Notes under the pieces: generated by a model
Told to the model about the DNA's origin: nothing
Database searches by the model: none
What the model saw: only the letters and a program-made list of their open reading frames with translations
In this document: piece after piece, positions 6,349 to 14,316 of the stretch
Layout: each line of letters opens with the position of its first letter
How positions within the stretch are numbered: position 1 is the stretch's first letter
Source of the DNA: Lentisphaerota bacterium
Lineage (GTDB): Bacteria; Verrucomicrobiota; Lentisphaeria; Oligosphaerales; Oligosphaeraceae
Assembly (NCBI GenBank): GCA_012800565.1
Contig: JAAZIZ010000332.1
Location: 1-23,035, forward strand
Direction of reading: 5' to 3'
DNA: 23,035 nucleotides
Program-made: the position numbers and the translations under genes

Positions 6349-8013
6349 ATGATGAGAGGCCGTGATATTTTCTTCCTGTCGGTCTTGGTCTGGGGTGTTT
6401 GTATAAGTAGAGGAGCCGCCGGTCAAATGAAAAGCATGGATACGATCAGGGCTGAACGACGTGAACTGGCGCAAAGCCGACCGCGAGTGATCTTCAACAA
6501 CGACGGATGCGATATCTTGTACTACCCAAAGGACAAGCCCGTGACACCGGAGGGATTCCTGGCGCGACGCACAACGGGTCTGATTGACAAGGAAGTGACG
6601 ACACTCTCCTATTGCACTATCAGTTCCGGGTTTAGTTACTTCACGCATAACACCCGTATCGGAACGGTAATGACCAAAGACATGGACAGCCCGACAACCA
6701 TCAACGCAACCGCCGGCCTTCTGGCCCAGGGGCATGATCCGTTGCAGACCATCGTCGACTTTGCGCAACAGCATGGCCTGGAATGCTTTTGGAGCTTCCG
6801 CATGAATGACACACACGACTCGATCCATAGGCCGGACAAGCCCTGCAAGCTGTTCCCGCCGTTGAAGGAAGAGCATCCCGAATGGTTGATCGGGATGACT
6901 GGCATGAAACTGCCAGGCGACCGTTGGTCAGCCGTCGATTACACCCACCCGGAAATCAGGGAGCTGGCCTTTCAGTACGTGGAAGAAGTCTGCCAGAACT
7001 ATCCGGTGGACGGTATTGAGCTGGACTTCTGTCGCCATCTGCTCTACTTCAAAAGCGTCACCCAAGGCGGTCTGGCCACAGAGGCGGAAGTCGCGGGCAT
7101 GAATGAATTGATGCTGCGCATCCGGGCCGTCGCCGACCGGGAAGGTGCCCGCCGCGGCAAACCAATCCTGATCGCCGTGCGAGTGCCGGATGACACGGAA
7201 TACAGCCGGGCCATAGGGCTGGATATTGAATACTGGATGGCCAACGACGTCGCCGACTTCTATATCGGCTCGGACTATTTTCAGCTGCGCCCCTGGGAGG
7301 ACTGGGTGGCTCTGGGACGCCGGTACGGCGTGAAAGTGCTGGCCGGCTTGAGCGAAAGCCGGGTTAAGAACGAGGACAAGCGCTTCCAGCGCCATAGCCA
7401 GTATAGCTACCGCGCACGCCTGGCACGTGCATGGGGCGCAGGCGTAGATGGCTTATACCTTTTCAATGTGTATGACCCGCAGAAAGCGTTTTTGCGGGAA
7501 TGCAGCGGAGCACAGTCGGTACTCGGCAAAACAAAGCATTATTTTGCCACTTTCCGGGATGGCCGGCCCTTGAACTATCTTGTGGGCGGCAATGCCTTCA
7601 GGCGGACTCCGCTCTTGACGCCCTCGTATCCTTTGGCCATTGCCAGCGGAACCCTGCGCACTCTAACGATAACTATCATCGAACCGGACGGAACGAAAGA
7701 ACACGGGCGTTTCGTTGCCCATCTCCGAGTGGAAGAACAGGCCGCCGAGTTCGTTGACAGGCTCAACGTGCATGTCAACGGCATCCGTCTGGGAGGAGCC
7801 ACTGTTGTCGATGAATGGCTGGATTTTCCCGTTCCCGCCACTGCTATCCGCCATGGCAACAACGAGATAATCTTTGCTGTAGCAGCAGCCCCCGTGCCGG
7901 AAGTCGGTCAAGGCGAGGCGGATCAGCAGTCCGTGTGCTCCCGGGATTTCAGCAATTCGCTGATACTGAAGGACTTTGTCCTCAGCGTCACCTACGATGC
8001 CCCGGAGCTGTAA
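6349..8013 (+). CDS. Secreted family-10-like glycoside hydrolase (GHL10/DUF187 type TIM barrel)
   Basis: The product has 554 aa from ATG 6349. Here an AGGGA site precedes tandem ATGs, and the protein begins with a signal peptide (MMRGRDIFFLSVLVWGVCIS, cleavage near RGAAG-Q). An upstream in-frame ATG at 6256 would add a 31-residue basic leader and bury the signal peptide, so I reject it. The body looks like a glycosidase TIM barrel: DYTHPEIRELAFQYVEEV, then VDGIELDFCRHLLYF around residues 230-245, then AWGAGVDGLYLFNVYDP in a later strand. Such GHL10-like proteins are poorly characterised and act on polysaccharides outside the cytoplasm. The last 120 residues look like a beta-sandwich (RLNVHVNGIRL). 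It follows the ATPase gene but is unlikely to share its function. Substrate unknown. Confidence 0.75.
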   Translation: MMRGRDIFFLSVLVWGVCISRGAAGQMKSMDTIRAERRELAQSRPRVIFNNDGCDILYYPKDKPVTPEGFLARRTTGLIDKEVTTLSYCTISSGFSYFTHNTRIGTVMTKDMDSPTTINATAGLLAQGHDPLQTIVDFAQQHGLECFWSFRMNDTHDSIHRPDKPCKLFPPLKEEHPEWLIGMTGMKLPGDRWSAVDYTHPEIRELAFQYVEEVCQNYPVDGIELDFCRHLLYFKSVTQGGLATEAEVAGMNELMLRIRAVADREGARRGKPILIAVRVPDDTEYSRAIGLDIEYWMANDVADFYIGSDYFQLRPWEDWVALGRRYGVKVLAGLSESRVKNEDKRFQRHSQYSYRARLARAWGAGVDGLYLFNVYDPQKAFLRECSGAQSVLGKTKHYFATFRDGRPLNYLVGGNAFRRTPLLTPSYPLAIASGTLRTLTITIIEPDGTKEHGRFVAHLRVEEQAAEFVDRLNVHVNGIRLGGATVVDEWLDFPVPATAIRHGNNEIIFAVAAAPVPEVGQGEADQQSVCSRDFSNSLILKDFVLSVTYDAPEL

Positions 8014-8071
8014 ACCAGAATAGGCAGGCATTTCCGTCCAGCAGTCTCTTAACGGCCGAGCCGCCAGGAAA

Positions 8072-8329
8072 GTAATCGGTCACTTATTGATATTCGCTGC
8101 CCCGGCAAGCAGTACCAAGAGTGCTTGTCGCCTTTGGCCGTGAAACGGCGAAAGCGCTGAAAGCGCAAAACATACCAGCCCAGGGCCAAGCGGCCTGCAG
8201 GGCCGCGCCGCCCTGGGTAAACGTCCCCCGAAATTGCAGCACGCTGGAAGCGTGCCACATAGTAAACACAAGGATGGATTCCATTGCAAGGCAACAGGAA
8301 ATACCTGTTATCAATAAGTGACCGATTAC
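8072..8329. mobile_element. 258-bp MITE-like element with perfect 21-bp terminal inverted repeats
   Basis: The left end (8072-8092) begins GTAATCGGTCACTT and is the exact reverse complement of the right end (8309-8329, ending GACCGATTAC). Between them lie strong hairpins: CCCAGGGC (8179-8186) with GCCCTGGG (8210-8217), enclosing GCGGCC-TGCA with GGCCGC (8190-8206); GCACGC-TGGAA-GCGTGC (8239-8255); and AACAGG with CCTGTT (8293-8309). There is no transposase gene and no obvious target-site duplication. Size, long terminal repeats and lack of coding content fit a non-autonomous miniature inverted-repeat element. A large structured RNA or palindromic repeat cluster is the alternative. Confidence 0.65.
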
Positions 8330-8364
8330 CCACGAAAAAACTCTGCCTGGTGTAATATTAGTTC

Positions 8365-8370
8365 AGGAGG
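8365..8370 (+). promoter_or_regulatory. Consensus Shine-Dalgarno AGGAGG before a mini-ORF
   Basis: AGGAGG lies 8 nt before the ATG at 8379, better than the ribosome sites of many real genes in the window. It is the main reason for listing the 21-codon ORF. Confidence 0.55.
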
Positions 8371-8378
8371 GATATATT

Positions 8379-8444
8379 ATGTCTTTGCACCAGACGATTT
8401 TATCGGGGCGGCTGGAGCAGGTGCCGGCTGCGGCCCGGGTCTGA
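8379..8444 (+). CDS. 21-aa mini-ORF, leader peptide or gene remnant
   Basis: The ATG follows a consensus AGGAGG and the frame runs 21 codons to TGA, reading MSLHQTILSGRLEQ and ending in an Ala/Val stretch. The amphipathic, coding-like composition suggests either a translated leader upstream of the oxidoreductase gene (39 bp gap) or the surviving N-terminus of a gene truncated after insertion of the neighbouring inverted-repeat element. I do not recognise the peptide, and nothing homologous is seen downstream in other frames. Confidence 0.35.
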   Translation: MSLHQTILSGRLEQVPAAARV

Positions 8445-8483
8445 CTTTTTCCTGTCTCAACCGCAAAATAAGGAGTATTGACA

Positions 8484-9503
8484 ATGGCGGTAAAACTGGC
8501 GATTATAGGTCTGCGGCATGGGCATATCATGGCGCTGTTGGCTGAAGCAGAGAAACTTGGAGTCGAAGTGGTGGCTGTCTGTGAAGAAGATGCCGCGACC
8601 CGCGCTGCTTTCCAGAATCATGACAAGGTGCGGATCACCCATGATTCCTATCAGAAGATGCTCGCTGAAGTACCTTGCGACATTATTGGCGTCGGCGACT
8701 ACTACGGTATCCGGGGACAACGCGTTTTGGATGCACTTGCAGCCGGTCGGCACGTGGTTGTCGATAAACCGCTGTGCACTTCAATTCTGGAATGCGATCA
8801 GATCACAGAACTGGCCGCCCAACGCGGACTCTGCGTAAGCTGCATGTTCGGACTGCGGACCTCAGCCCAACTGATCACCATGAAAAAACTCATTGCCCAA
8901 GGCCTGCTGGGAGAAATCCGGACCATCTGCATCACCGGTCAGCATCCGCTCAATCTCGGAGTCCGCCCAGGCTGGTATTTTGAACCCGGCAAACACGGCG
9001 GCACCATCAATGACATTGGCATCCACGCCGTAGACCTGATTCCCTGGCTCTGCGGACAGCAGATCACCACCGTGGTGGCAGCGCGTACCTGGAATGCCAA
9101 GGCCAGCCGCACCCCCTGGTTCAATGATTGTGCCCAAGTGCTACTGAAACTGGAAAACCAGGCCGGGGTGATGGCAGATTTCTCCTATCTCAGCCCGGAC
9201 AAATGCGGCTTTACAGTGCGCCAGTACTGGCGGGTGACTGTGCATGGTGACGATGGTTTGCTGGAAACCCAGAAAGGTGAAGAAGAGCTCTATTTTGCCA
9301 GCAGCAAGGCTGAACAGCCGGAAAAGATTTCCTGCACCCTGGAAGCAATGCCAGAGGACTTCCTGACCCAGATCATACGCGAAAAAGACGGCCAGGCAAT
9401 TCCCGGGCAGCTGACCACCGGCTATGTGCTGAAAACCTCCCGCAAAGCACTGCAAATCCAATATGCCGCAGATAATGCCCTGCGGGATTTCGACCTGCAG
9501 TAA
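8484..9503 (+). CDS. Gfo/Idh/MocA family NAD(P)-dependent oxidoreductase
   Basis: The product has 339 aa from ATG 8484, 8 nt after an AAGGAG site; an in-frame TTG at 8478 is too close to that site. The N-terminal Rossmann fold starts VKLAIIGLRHGHI. The catalytic EKP-type motif is present as VDKP (residues 93-96), and the C-terminal domain contains GGTINDIGIHAVDL (173-186), which supplies His182 and the Asp/His residues expected near the active site. The family oxidises or reduces sugars, inositols and sugar amines with NAD(P). The length is normal. No signal peptide, so cytoplasmic. It heads a run of carbohydrate-related genes, which suggests a role in processing a released monosaccharide. 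The exact substrate cannot be told from sequence. Confidence 0.93.
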   Translation: MAVKLAIIGLRHGHIMALLAEAEKLGVEVVAVCEEDAATRAAFQNHDKVRITHDSYQKMLAEVPCDIIGVGDYYGIRGQRVLDALAAGRHVVVDKPLCTSILECDQITELAAQRGLCVSCMFGLRTSAQLITMKKLIAQGLLGEIRTICITGQHPLNLGVRPGWYFEPGKHGGTINDIGIHAVDLIPWLCGQQITTVVAARTWNAKASRTPWFNDCAQVLLKLENQAGVMADFSYLSPDKCGFTVRQYWRVTVHGDDGLLETQKGEEELYFASSKAEQPEKISCTLEAMPEDFLTQIIREKDGQAIPGQLTTGYVLKTSRKALQIQYAADNALRDFDLQ

Positions 9504-9589
9504 CTCGCACCGGAACCGGCATCCGGACAACGGCATTTCTGGGAAAAAACTCCCTGGTCTCTTCCAGTTTAAGCAAAGGCGATTATATT

Positions 9590-9641
9590 AGGAGTCGTTA
9601 AATAATTAAGGCAACAGTTCGGTAATTATTTAACGGCTCCT
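9590..9641. repeat. 19-bp near-perfect inverted repeat with 14-nt loop
   Basis: AGGAGTCGTTAAATAATTA (9590-9608) pairs with the reverse complement at 9623-9641 (18 of 19). It lies between the oxidoreductase stop and the next gene. The stem is A/T-rich inside, G/C-containing outside, and is not followed by a T-run, so it does not look like a simple terminator. It may be an operator, a short palindromic element or an mRNA stabilising hairpin. Confidence 0.7.
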
Positions 9642-9680
9642 TAGCCCCATAAGCACGTTTCCGCATTCTGCAACCAGGTA

Positions 9681-12600
9681 ATGATGGGCTTTATGCAAGA
9701 GAACTCTCACTGCAATGGCATGGTAGACCGCTACCGGATACTGGGACCATTGCCGGCACTGCCTCTGACTGATACGGTCACTCTGCGACGTTTCGCCGCC
9801 GTAGATGAAGTCAGCGCCCAAGATGTCATCCTTGAGACTCTGCCTGCAAATTTCGGGCGGGACAAGCAGCTGGCGCTGCGCAAATTCCTATCCCGTAAAG
9901 TCATTCTCGAGCAGGTTGACCGCTCTCAGGCCGGCCTGCCGGCTTTCATGCATGAAATCTGGGAACTTGATGAAGCGGCCGTCACCAGCTGCCGGCTGCG
10001 CGTAGGTGAGACGCTGCTGGTCTATAATATCTCTGATCGGACGATGTTCGCCCAACGCTCGCATACCCCTGGCGATCCGGAGAATGCCCTGCTGCTGGCC
10101 GCAATCTGCGGTCTGCTCCTGCCTTCACATCAGAAAAATCTGGGACACGGATTTCTCTGCCCGGAGACTATCTGGGGCAGCCGCCCCGATGCTGTACAGC
10201 TGACCGATTTTGCGGTCGCAGCATTCCTGGCCCAGCTGGAACAAGGCAGCCATGAAGAGGATATCCATGCCGCCACACCGGAACAGGACCTGCAGGCCGT
10301 GAAAAAACTCTGCCGGCAGTGGCTGGACTCACAGGCTGATACTGCAGACCTGCAGAATGCCCCTGATCTGCAGGCCTTGCAGGCAAATTTGCTGACTCCG
10401 CGCAAGCCAGACAACCCTCCCAGTGAGCCGGTCGCAAGCTCCACCCCGCCACAGCCGGAAGCAGTAACGCCAGCCCCGTCGGCGCAGCCGGAAGCAGAAG
10501 CAGAAGCAGAGAGCCCAGCACCCGCGCCGGCTGGCCGCCGCAGTGCACTTGCACTGCTGCTTCTGCCGGCAGTAGTGCTGCTGATCATCCTGGCGGCTTT
10601 ATTGGGCGCGCTGTGGGGAAAACGCCAATCGGCTAACAGCCCTGAGACCACCGCAGCGGCTCCAGCCGCACCGCCACCCGAGGTTGCGCTCCTGACAGTG
10701 CAGCGGACCAGGTCCCGGCTGGAGCCGACTTTCGCAACCAGTTTTACCCTGGAAGTTCCGCTGCCGGATTGCGGACCGCTGCAGCTGGCCTTTCTGGGAC
10801 AAAACACCCGCGTGGACCTGCTCTGGACAGAGTCCGGGCTCAACCTCAACACCCAGACTGGCAAGAAAGAACATCAGTTCCTGCCCTGGAGCAGTCCGCC
10901 GCAACCTGGCCAGCGCTTCACGGTAGTAAAGACCACCACCACCATCGCCGCCTACTGCAACGGCGTCTTCCTGGCTGGCACCGTAGTATCCCCACAGCAA
11001 TGGCGGCAGCTCAAATGGCTGGCACCCGGTGACCGCAAATCCATCCCCAAACTCAGTTATCAGAAGATCGGCACCCTGCTGTTCAATGATGATTTCATGC
11101 ATTCGGACGGTGCCCTGGGCGAATGGAAAGCATTGTCCGGCACTTGGTCGGTACACTCACTGCAGACTCCGGTCCGCAGCGCCAACCCATTCTCATTCAT
11201 CGGCAAAGGAGACGCAGCCGAAGCCGCGGTCGGATACTGGTTCTGGCGCAACTACCGCCTGCAATGCGCAATCCAGCCATTGAACGCACCAAGACTGGGC
11301 CTGAAATTCTGCTGCTTCGATGATAAGACTTATTATACCCTGCAGTGGGAAAAAGCCTCTGGCGCAGAGGACAGCCCCGCCCAGCTTAGCCTGCTGCGGA
11401 CTGCCGACGGCGAGGAAAAAATGCTGGCCAGCATCCCGCTGCCTCAAACCCTCCGCTCCTGGTATGATTTTTCAGTCAGCCAGCAGGAAGGCCTGCTGGA
11501 AGTCTGCATCGGCGGCAATATCCTGCTCCAGGCCATCGATCCCCAGCCGCTGCTGGGAGGCGGTATTGCTCTGCTCAGCAGCGGCAGCGAGGGAGCAGTT
11601 TTTGATGATGTGAAAGTCAGCCCCTGCGACTCCCTGCGACTGCTTTGCCCGGGCGGCCTGCCTGAGGCTCCGCCGTTGCTTTGGCAGTACGAGAAAAGCA
11701 CTCCGCCGGCCATTCCAGATGCAGAAGCCCTGACCTGCCATTCACTGTGGCTGCCCCAGCCGGAATTAGCCAATGCCGAGTTGCGGGTCGAGTTCGCAGC
11801 CTTGCCCCAGAATCATGAACGATACGAGCTGTCACTGCGTCACAACGGCATCCAGGAAATCCTGTTCCAATTTGCCAAAGCCCAGGACAGCGCAGCCTAC
11901 CAAGCCGCAATCATTCTGCGCCAGCTCGGCCGCGACACAGTCCTGGCCAGCGCCGACTGCCAAATCCCCGTAGCCGGCGATGGGCTTTACCGCCTGACCT
12001 TGCAGGTCCGCGGCAGCGATGCCTGGGGCAGCTGCAATGGGCAAACCCTGTGCTATGCTGCCGGTTTGCCCAGCCTGGCCGCCGGGCAGGCCGCTGTCCG
12101 CCAGTTCACCTTGGATGGCGATCGCCTCCCCGGCTGGCGGGCAATCTCCTGCGCCCTGCAGCCGCCTTTGGCGCCGCCCCTGGAACGGATTGCGATGTTC
12201 ACTCACGAAGAAAGCATGCGGTTATGGAATGACCCTGTGCTGGAATGGGAACGAAGCGGTGAACTGTTCTGGTACCGCGGCGATTTCTGGCAGGATGTCA
12301 ATGCTTCGCTGGACCTGCGCCAGGTACAGAAGTTCTCAACTGCCACAAGCTGGGGAATACTGTTTGGGACTCAGGCAAAAGACTCCAGCGCCAATGTTGC
12401 AATCGCGAGATTGAATTATCAGCCGGCCAGTAAAACCCTGCAGTTGCAGATTGAGGACAGCATTGTAGCAAGTCTCAACTGCCCCGAATCACCTGCCGAT
12501 CTAACTCTGCAGCGCTGCGGCACCTTGCTGCTGGTCAAGCAAGACGGCAAACTGCTCTGGAATCATCCCCTGCCCGAGCGCCTGCACGGACTTTGCCTGG

Positions 12601-13295
12601 TCGGACGCATCGGCTATGGCAATACCCCCGCCTGGGCCAACGCCTTGACCATCCTGGCCAATGGCATCACCTCATATTCGTTCCAGGAAGCACCCGCCGC
12701 CTGGACTACTGCCAGCGGAACCTGGGAAATTACCAACCGCTGGCAGTGCGACCCACGCTGGTCATTCTTCTCCGGCGTCAATCTCGAGGGACCAGCCTGC
12801 CTCTGGAACAAATTCCAGCATGGCGACCGGGTCAGCTTCGATTTCTTCGTCGGCCCGAAGATGGACAGTGAACGCGGCAAGAAATACGAATATGCCGGCG
12901 ACTTCTCGCTGGTCCTGGGGGCAGACGGCCGGGACATCAGCTCAGGATACAGCTTTATGTTCGCCGGCTGGGACAACCGCGGCTCCCAGATCGTCCGCCA
13001 GAAGAAAATCATGGTGGAGAATCCCGCGGTCACCATCCCGCGCTCCAGCGCCATTCACCGGCAGTGGTTCCATCTCAAAATCAGGAAAAACCACGACCGG
13101 CTGACTTTCTGGGCCGACGGCAAACTGGTCGGGACCTGCCAGGATTCGGAGCCTCTGCCAGGACGACGCTTCGGACTGTGGACCTGGAAGAACGGCTTTA
13201 TGATCGCCCAGTTCCGCGTCTCCAGCGATGATTACAGCCCGGCCCCGGAAAGCGTCACTGAGGTACCCGTTCTCCCTAAAACGCCCTATAATTGA
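9681..13295 (+). CDS. Membrane protein: degenerate Ser/Thr kinase-like domain, one TM helix, ConA/LamG-like ectodomain
   Basis: The 1204-aa product shows three parts. Residues about 16-215 look like a decayed protein kinase: RYRILG opens it, but the Gly-rich loop is missing, the VAIK lysine position reads DVILETL (48-54), the HRDLKPxN loop reads HGFLCPETIW (156-165) without the catalytic Asp, and DFG reads TDFAVA (175-180). This predicts a pseudokinase. A Pro/Glu/Ala linker (245-285) leads to one membrane helix (about 288-312: SALALLLLPAVVLLIILAAL). Residues 314-1204 are a large outside region with at least three ConA/LamG/DUF1080-like sandwiches, for example FNDDF...GEWKALSGTW near 468-490 and SFQEAPAAW...SGTWEI near 1000-1015. 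There is no N-terminal signal peptide, so the topology is N-in. The start is uncertain: ATGs at 9681, 9684 and 9693 all have weak ribosome sites. The PEGA lipoprotein gene follows after 43 bp. Confidence 0.78.
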   Translation: MMGFMQENSHCNGMVDRYRILGPLPALPLTDTVTLRRFAAVDEVSAQDVILETLPANFGRDKQLALRKFLSRKVILEQVDRSQAGLPAFMHEIWELDEAAVTSCRLRVGETLLVYNISDRTMFAQRSHTPGDPENALLLAAICGLLLPSHQKNLGHGFLCPETIWGSRPDAVQLTDFAVAAFLAQLEQGSHEEDIHAATPEQDLQAVKKLCRQWLDSQADTADLQNAPDLQALQANLLTPRKPDNPPSEPVASSTPPQPEAVTPAPSAQPEAEAEAESPAPAPAGRRSALALLLLPAVVLLIILAALLGALWGKRQSANSPETTAAAPAAPPPEVALLTVQRTRSRLEPTFATSFTLEVPLPDCGPLQLAFLGQNTRVDLLWTESGLNLNTQTGKKEHQFLPWSSPPQPGQRFTVVKTTTTIAAYCNGVFLAGTVVSPQQWRQLKWLAPGDRKSIPKLSYQKIGTLLFNDDFMHSDGALGEWKALSGTWSVHSLQTPVRSANPFSFIGKGDAAEAAVGYWFWRNYRLQCAIQPLNAPRLGLKFCCFDDKTYYTLQWEKASGAEDSPAQLSLLRTADGEEKMLASIPLPQTLRSWYDFSVSQQEGLLEVCIGGNILLQAIDPQPLLGGGIALLSSGSEGAVFDDVKVSPCDSLRLLCPGGLPEAPPLLWQYEKSTPPAIPDAEALTCHSLWLPQPELANAELRVEFAALPQNHERYELSLRHNGIQEILFQFAKAQDSAAYQAAIILRQLGRDTVLASADCQIPVAGDGLYRLTLQVRGSDAWGSCNGQTLCYAAGLPSLAAGQAAVRQFTLDGDRLPGWRAISCALQPPLAPPLERIAMFTHEESMRLWNDPVLEWERSGELFWYRGDFWQDVNASLDLRQVQKFSTATSWGILFGTQAKDSSANVAIARLNYQPASKTLQLQIEDSIVASLNCPESPADLTLQRCGTLLLVKQDGKLLWNHPLPERLHGLCLVGRIGYGNTPAWANALTILANGITSYSFQEAPAAWTTASGTWEITNRWQCDPRWSFFSGVNLEGPACLWNKFQHGDRVSFDFFVGPKMDSERGKKYEYAGDFSLVLGADGRDISSGYSFMFAGWDNRGSQIVRQKKIMVENPAVTIPRSSAIHRQWFHLKIRKNHDRLTFWADGKLVGTCQDSEPLPGRRFGLWTWKNGFMIAQFRVSSDDYSPAPESVTEVPVLPKTPYN

Positions 13296-13338
13296 ACCGG
13301 CCGGTGGGAAACCTCCGCCTGCGCCGCAGCATCATCTT

Positions 13339-14280
13339 ATGAAAGCACACAGCATTTTTGTTATCGTCCTCATCCTGCTGCTCTGCGCCTGCCGGCAGGA
13401 AATCACCGTCAGGATCAGCAGTGAGCCCAGCGGTGCCGCCCTCTGGGAAGAGGACGAACTGATTGGACAGACTCCCATTGAGTTGCCCCTTCCTAAACTA
13501 GAGCCCAGGACCTTGATCGCGCGCCACCCTGGCTGTCTGGATGCCCAGCTGACGCTGGAGCCAGCCAGCGGCAGCCGTCCCGCGCCCTTGCACTTCAAGA
13601 TGCAGGAACCAGAGGAACGTTATTTCACTCTGCACTGCAGCTCCACCCCCAGCAGTGCAGATGTGTTCCTGGATGGCGAGTTCAAGGGCAAGACGCCGAT
13701 TTCTTTGTCCGGCCTGCCGCTGGGGCAGAGCGAGTTGATCCTCCGTCTCAAAGACCGCCAGGAAGTCCGCGAGACGCTCTTCTACAACGCTCAGTCCCCG
13801 GACAGCGCAGAATTGCATCTGCATTTGCCCAGCCTGCTGATTCCGTATTATCGGCAGATGATCGACAACGAGCCTAGGGTCGTGCATCACTATGCCGATC
13901 TGGGGCATTTCCTGATTCTGGAAGGTGAAATTTCCGAGGCGATGCAGGTTTTCCAGACCGGGCTGCGCACTTCCCTGCGCGGGGCCAGCGCCGGAGATGA
14001 CGGGCGCCTGTGGTCGGAAATCGACCGTATCATTGTCAAGCAATACGATTACGGTAATGACGAGACGGTCCGTCAGGCCAACCTTGCAGTGCTGGCGTTG
14101 CTGCGGGCGCTGAAAAAGGAGTTCCCCTCCCCCGAGGTTATGTCTTTCTATACCTGCTATGCAACCTGTGCCGATAAATTGAACCACCGTCAGGAAGCAC
14201 AAAACATCTTCGACGAGGCCTGGTCAAAATGGCCTGACAACCGTCAGCTCATAGCACTGAAGAAAAAACATGATTTCTAA
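13339..14280 (+). CDS. Lipoprotein with two PEGA domains and a TPR-like C-terminus
   Basis: The product has 313 aa from ATG 13339. The longer in-frame start at 13228 would overlap the upstream gene and hide the signal peptide. The N-terminus MKAHSIFVIVLILLLCAC is a lipoprotein signal with Cys18 as the likely lipidated residue. PEGA-type modules lie at about 21-75 (SSEPSGAALWEEDELIGQTP) and 94-150 (SSTPSSADVFLDGEFKGKTP). The remainder (about 178-313) is helical and TPR-like (YADLGHFLILEGEISEAMQVF). PEGA domains bind surface or envelope components and are often linked to Ser/Thr kinase-like proteins in this bacterial group, which fits the upstream pseudokinase gene. No clear Shine-Dalgarno is visible, so translation may depend on the upstream gene. 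Function beyond envelope assembly or sensing is unknown. Confidence 0.85.
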   Translation: MKAHSIFVIVLILLLCACRQEITVRISSEPSGAALWEEDELIGQTPIELPLPKLEPRTLIARHPGCLDAQLTLEPASGSRPAPLHFKMQEPEERYFTLHCSSTPSSADVFLDGEFKGKTPISLSGLPLGQSELILRLKDRQEVRETLFYNAQSPDSAELHLHLPSLLIPYYRQMIDNEPRVVHHYADLGHFLILEGEISEAMQVFQTGLRTSLRGASAGDDGRLWSEIDRIIVKQYDYGNDETVRQANLAVLALLRALKKEFPSPEVMSFYTCYATCADKLNHRQEAQNIFDEAWSKWPDNRQLIALKKKHDF

Positions 14281-14316
14281 GCCCGGCCGAGACACACCAC
14301 AACCAAGGAGAATTAG

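Larger units (their letters stand above)
8014..8483. other. Intergenic region holding a 258-bp inverted-repeat element and a mini-ORF
   Basis: Positions 8072-8329 are the inverted-repeat element described separately. 8330-8378 contains TAATAT at 8353 and a perfect ribosome site at 8365-8370, and 8379-8444 is a 21-codon ORF. No longer gene is credible here, although the element happens to contain an open frame of 66 codons. Confidence 0.7.

Noticed and set aside
9590..9641. Rho-independent terminator
   Set aside because: The stem is A/T-rich inside and not followed by a T-run.
13228..13338. Upstream start of the PEGA lipoprotein, overlapping the pseudokinase gene
   Set aside because: It would bury the lipoprotein signal peptide and overlap 68 bp of the previous gene.
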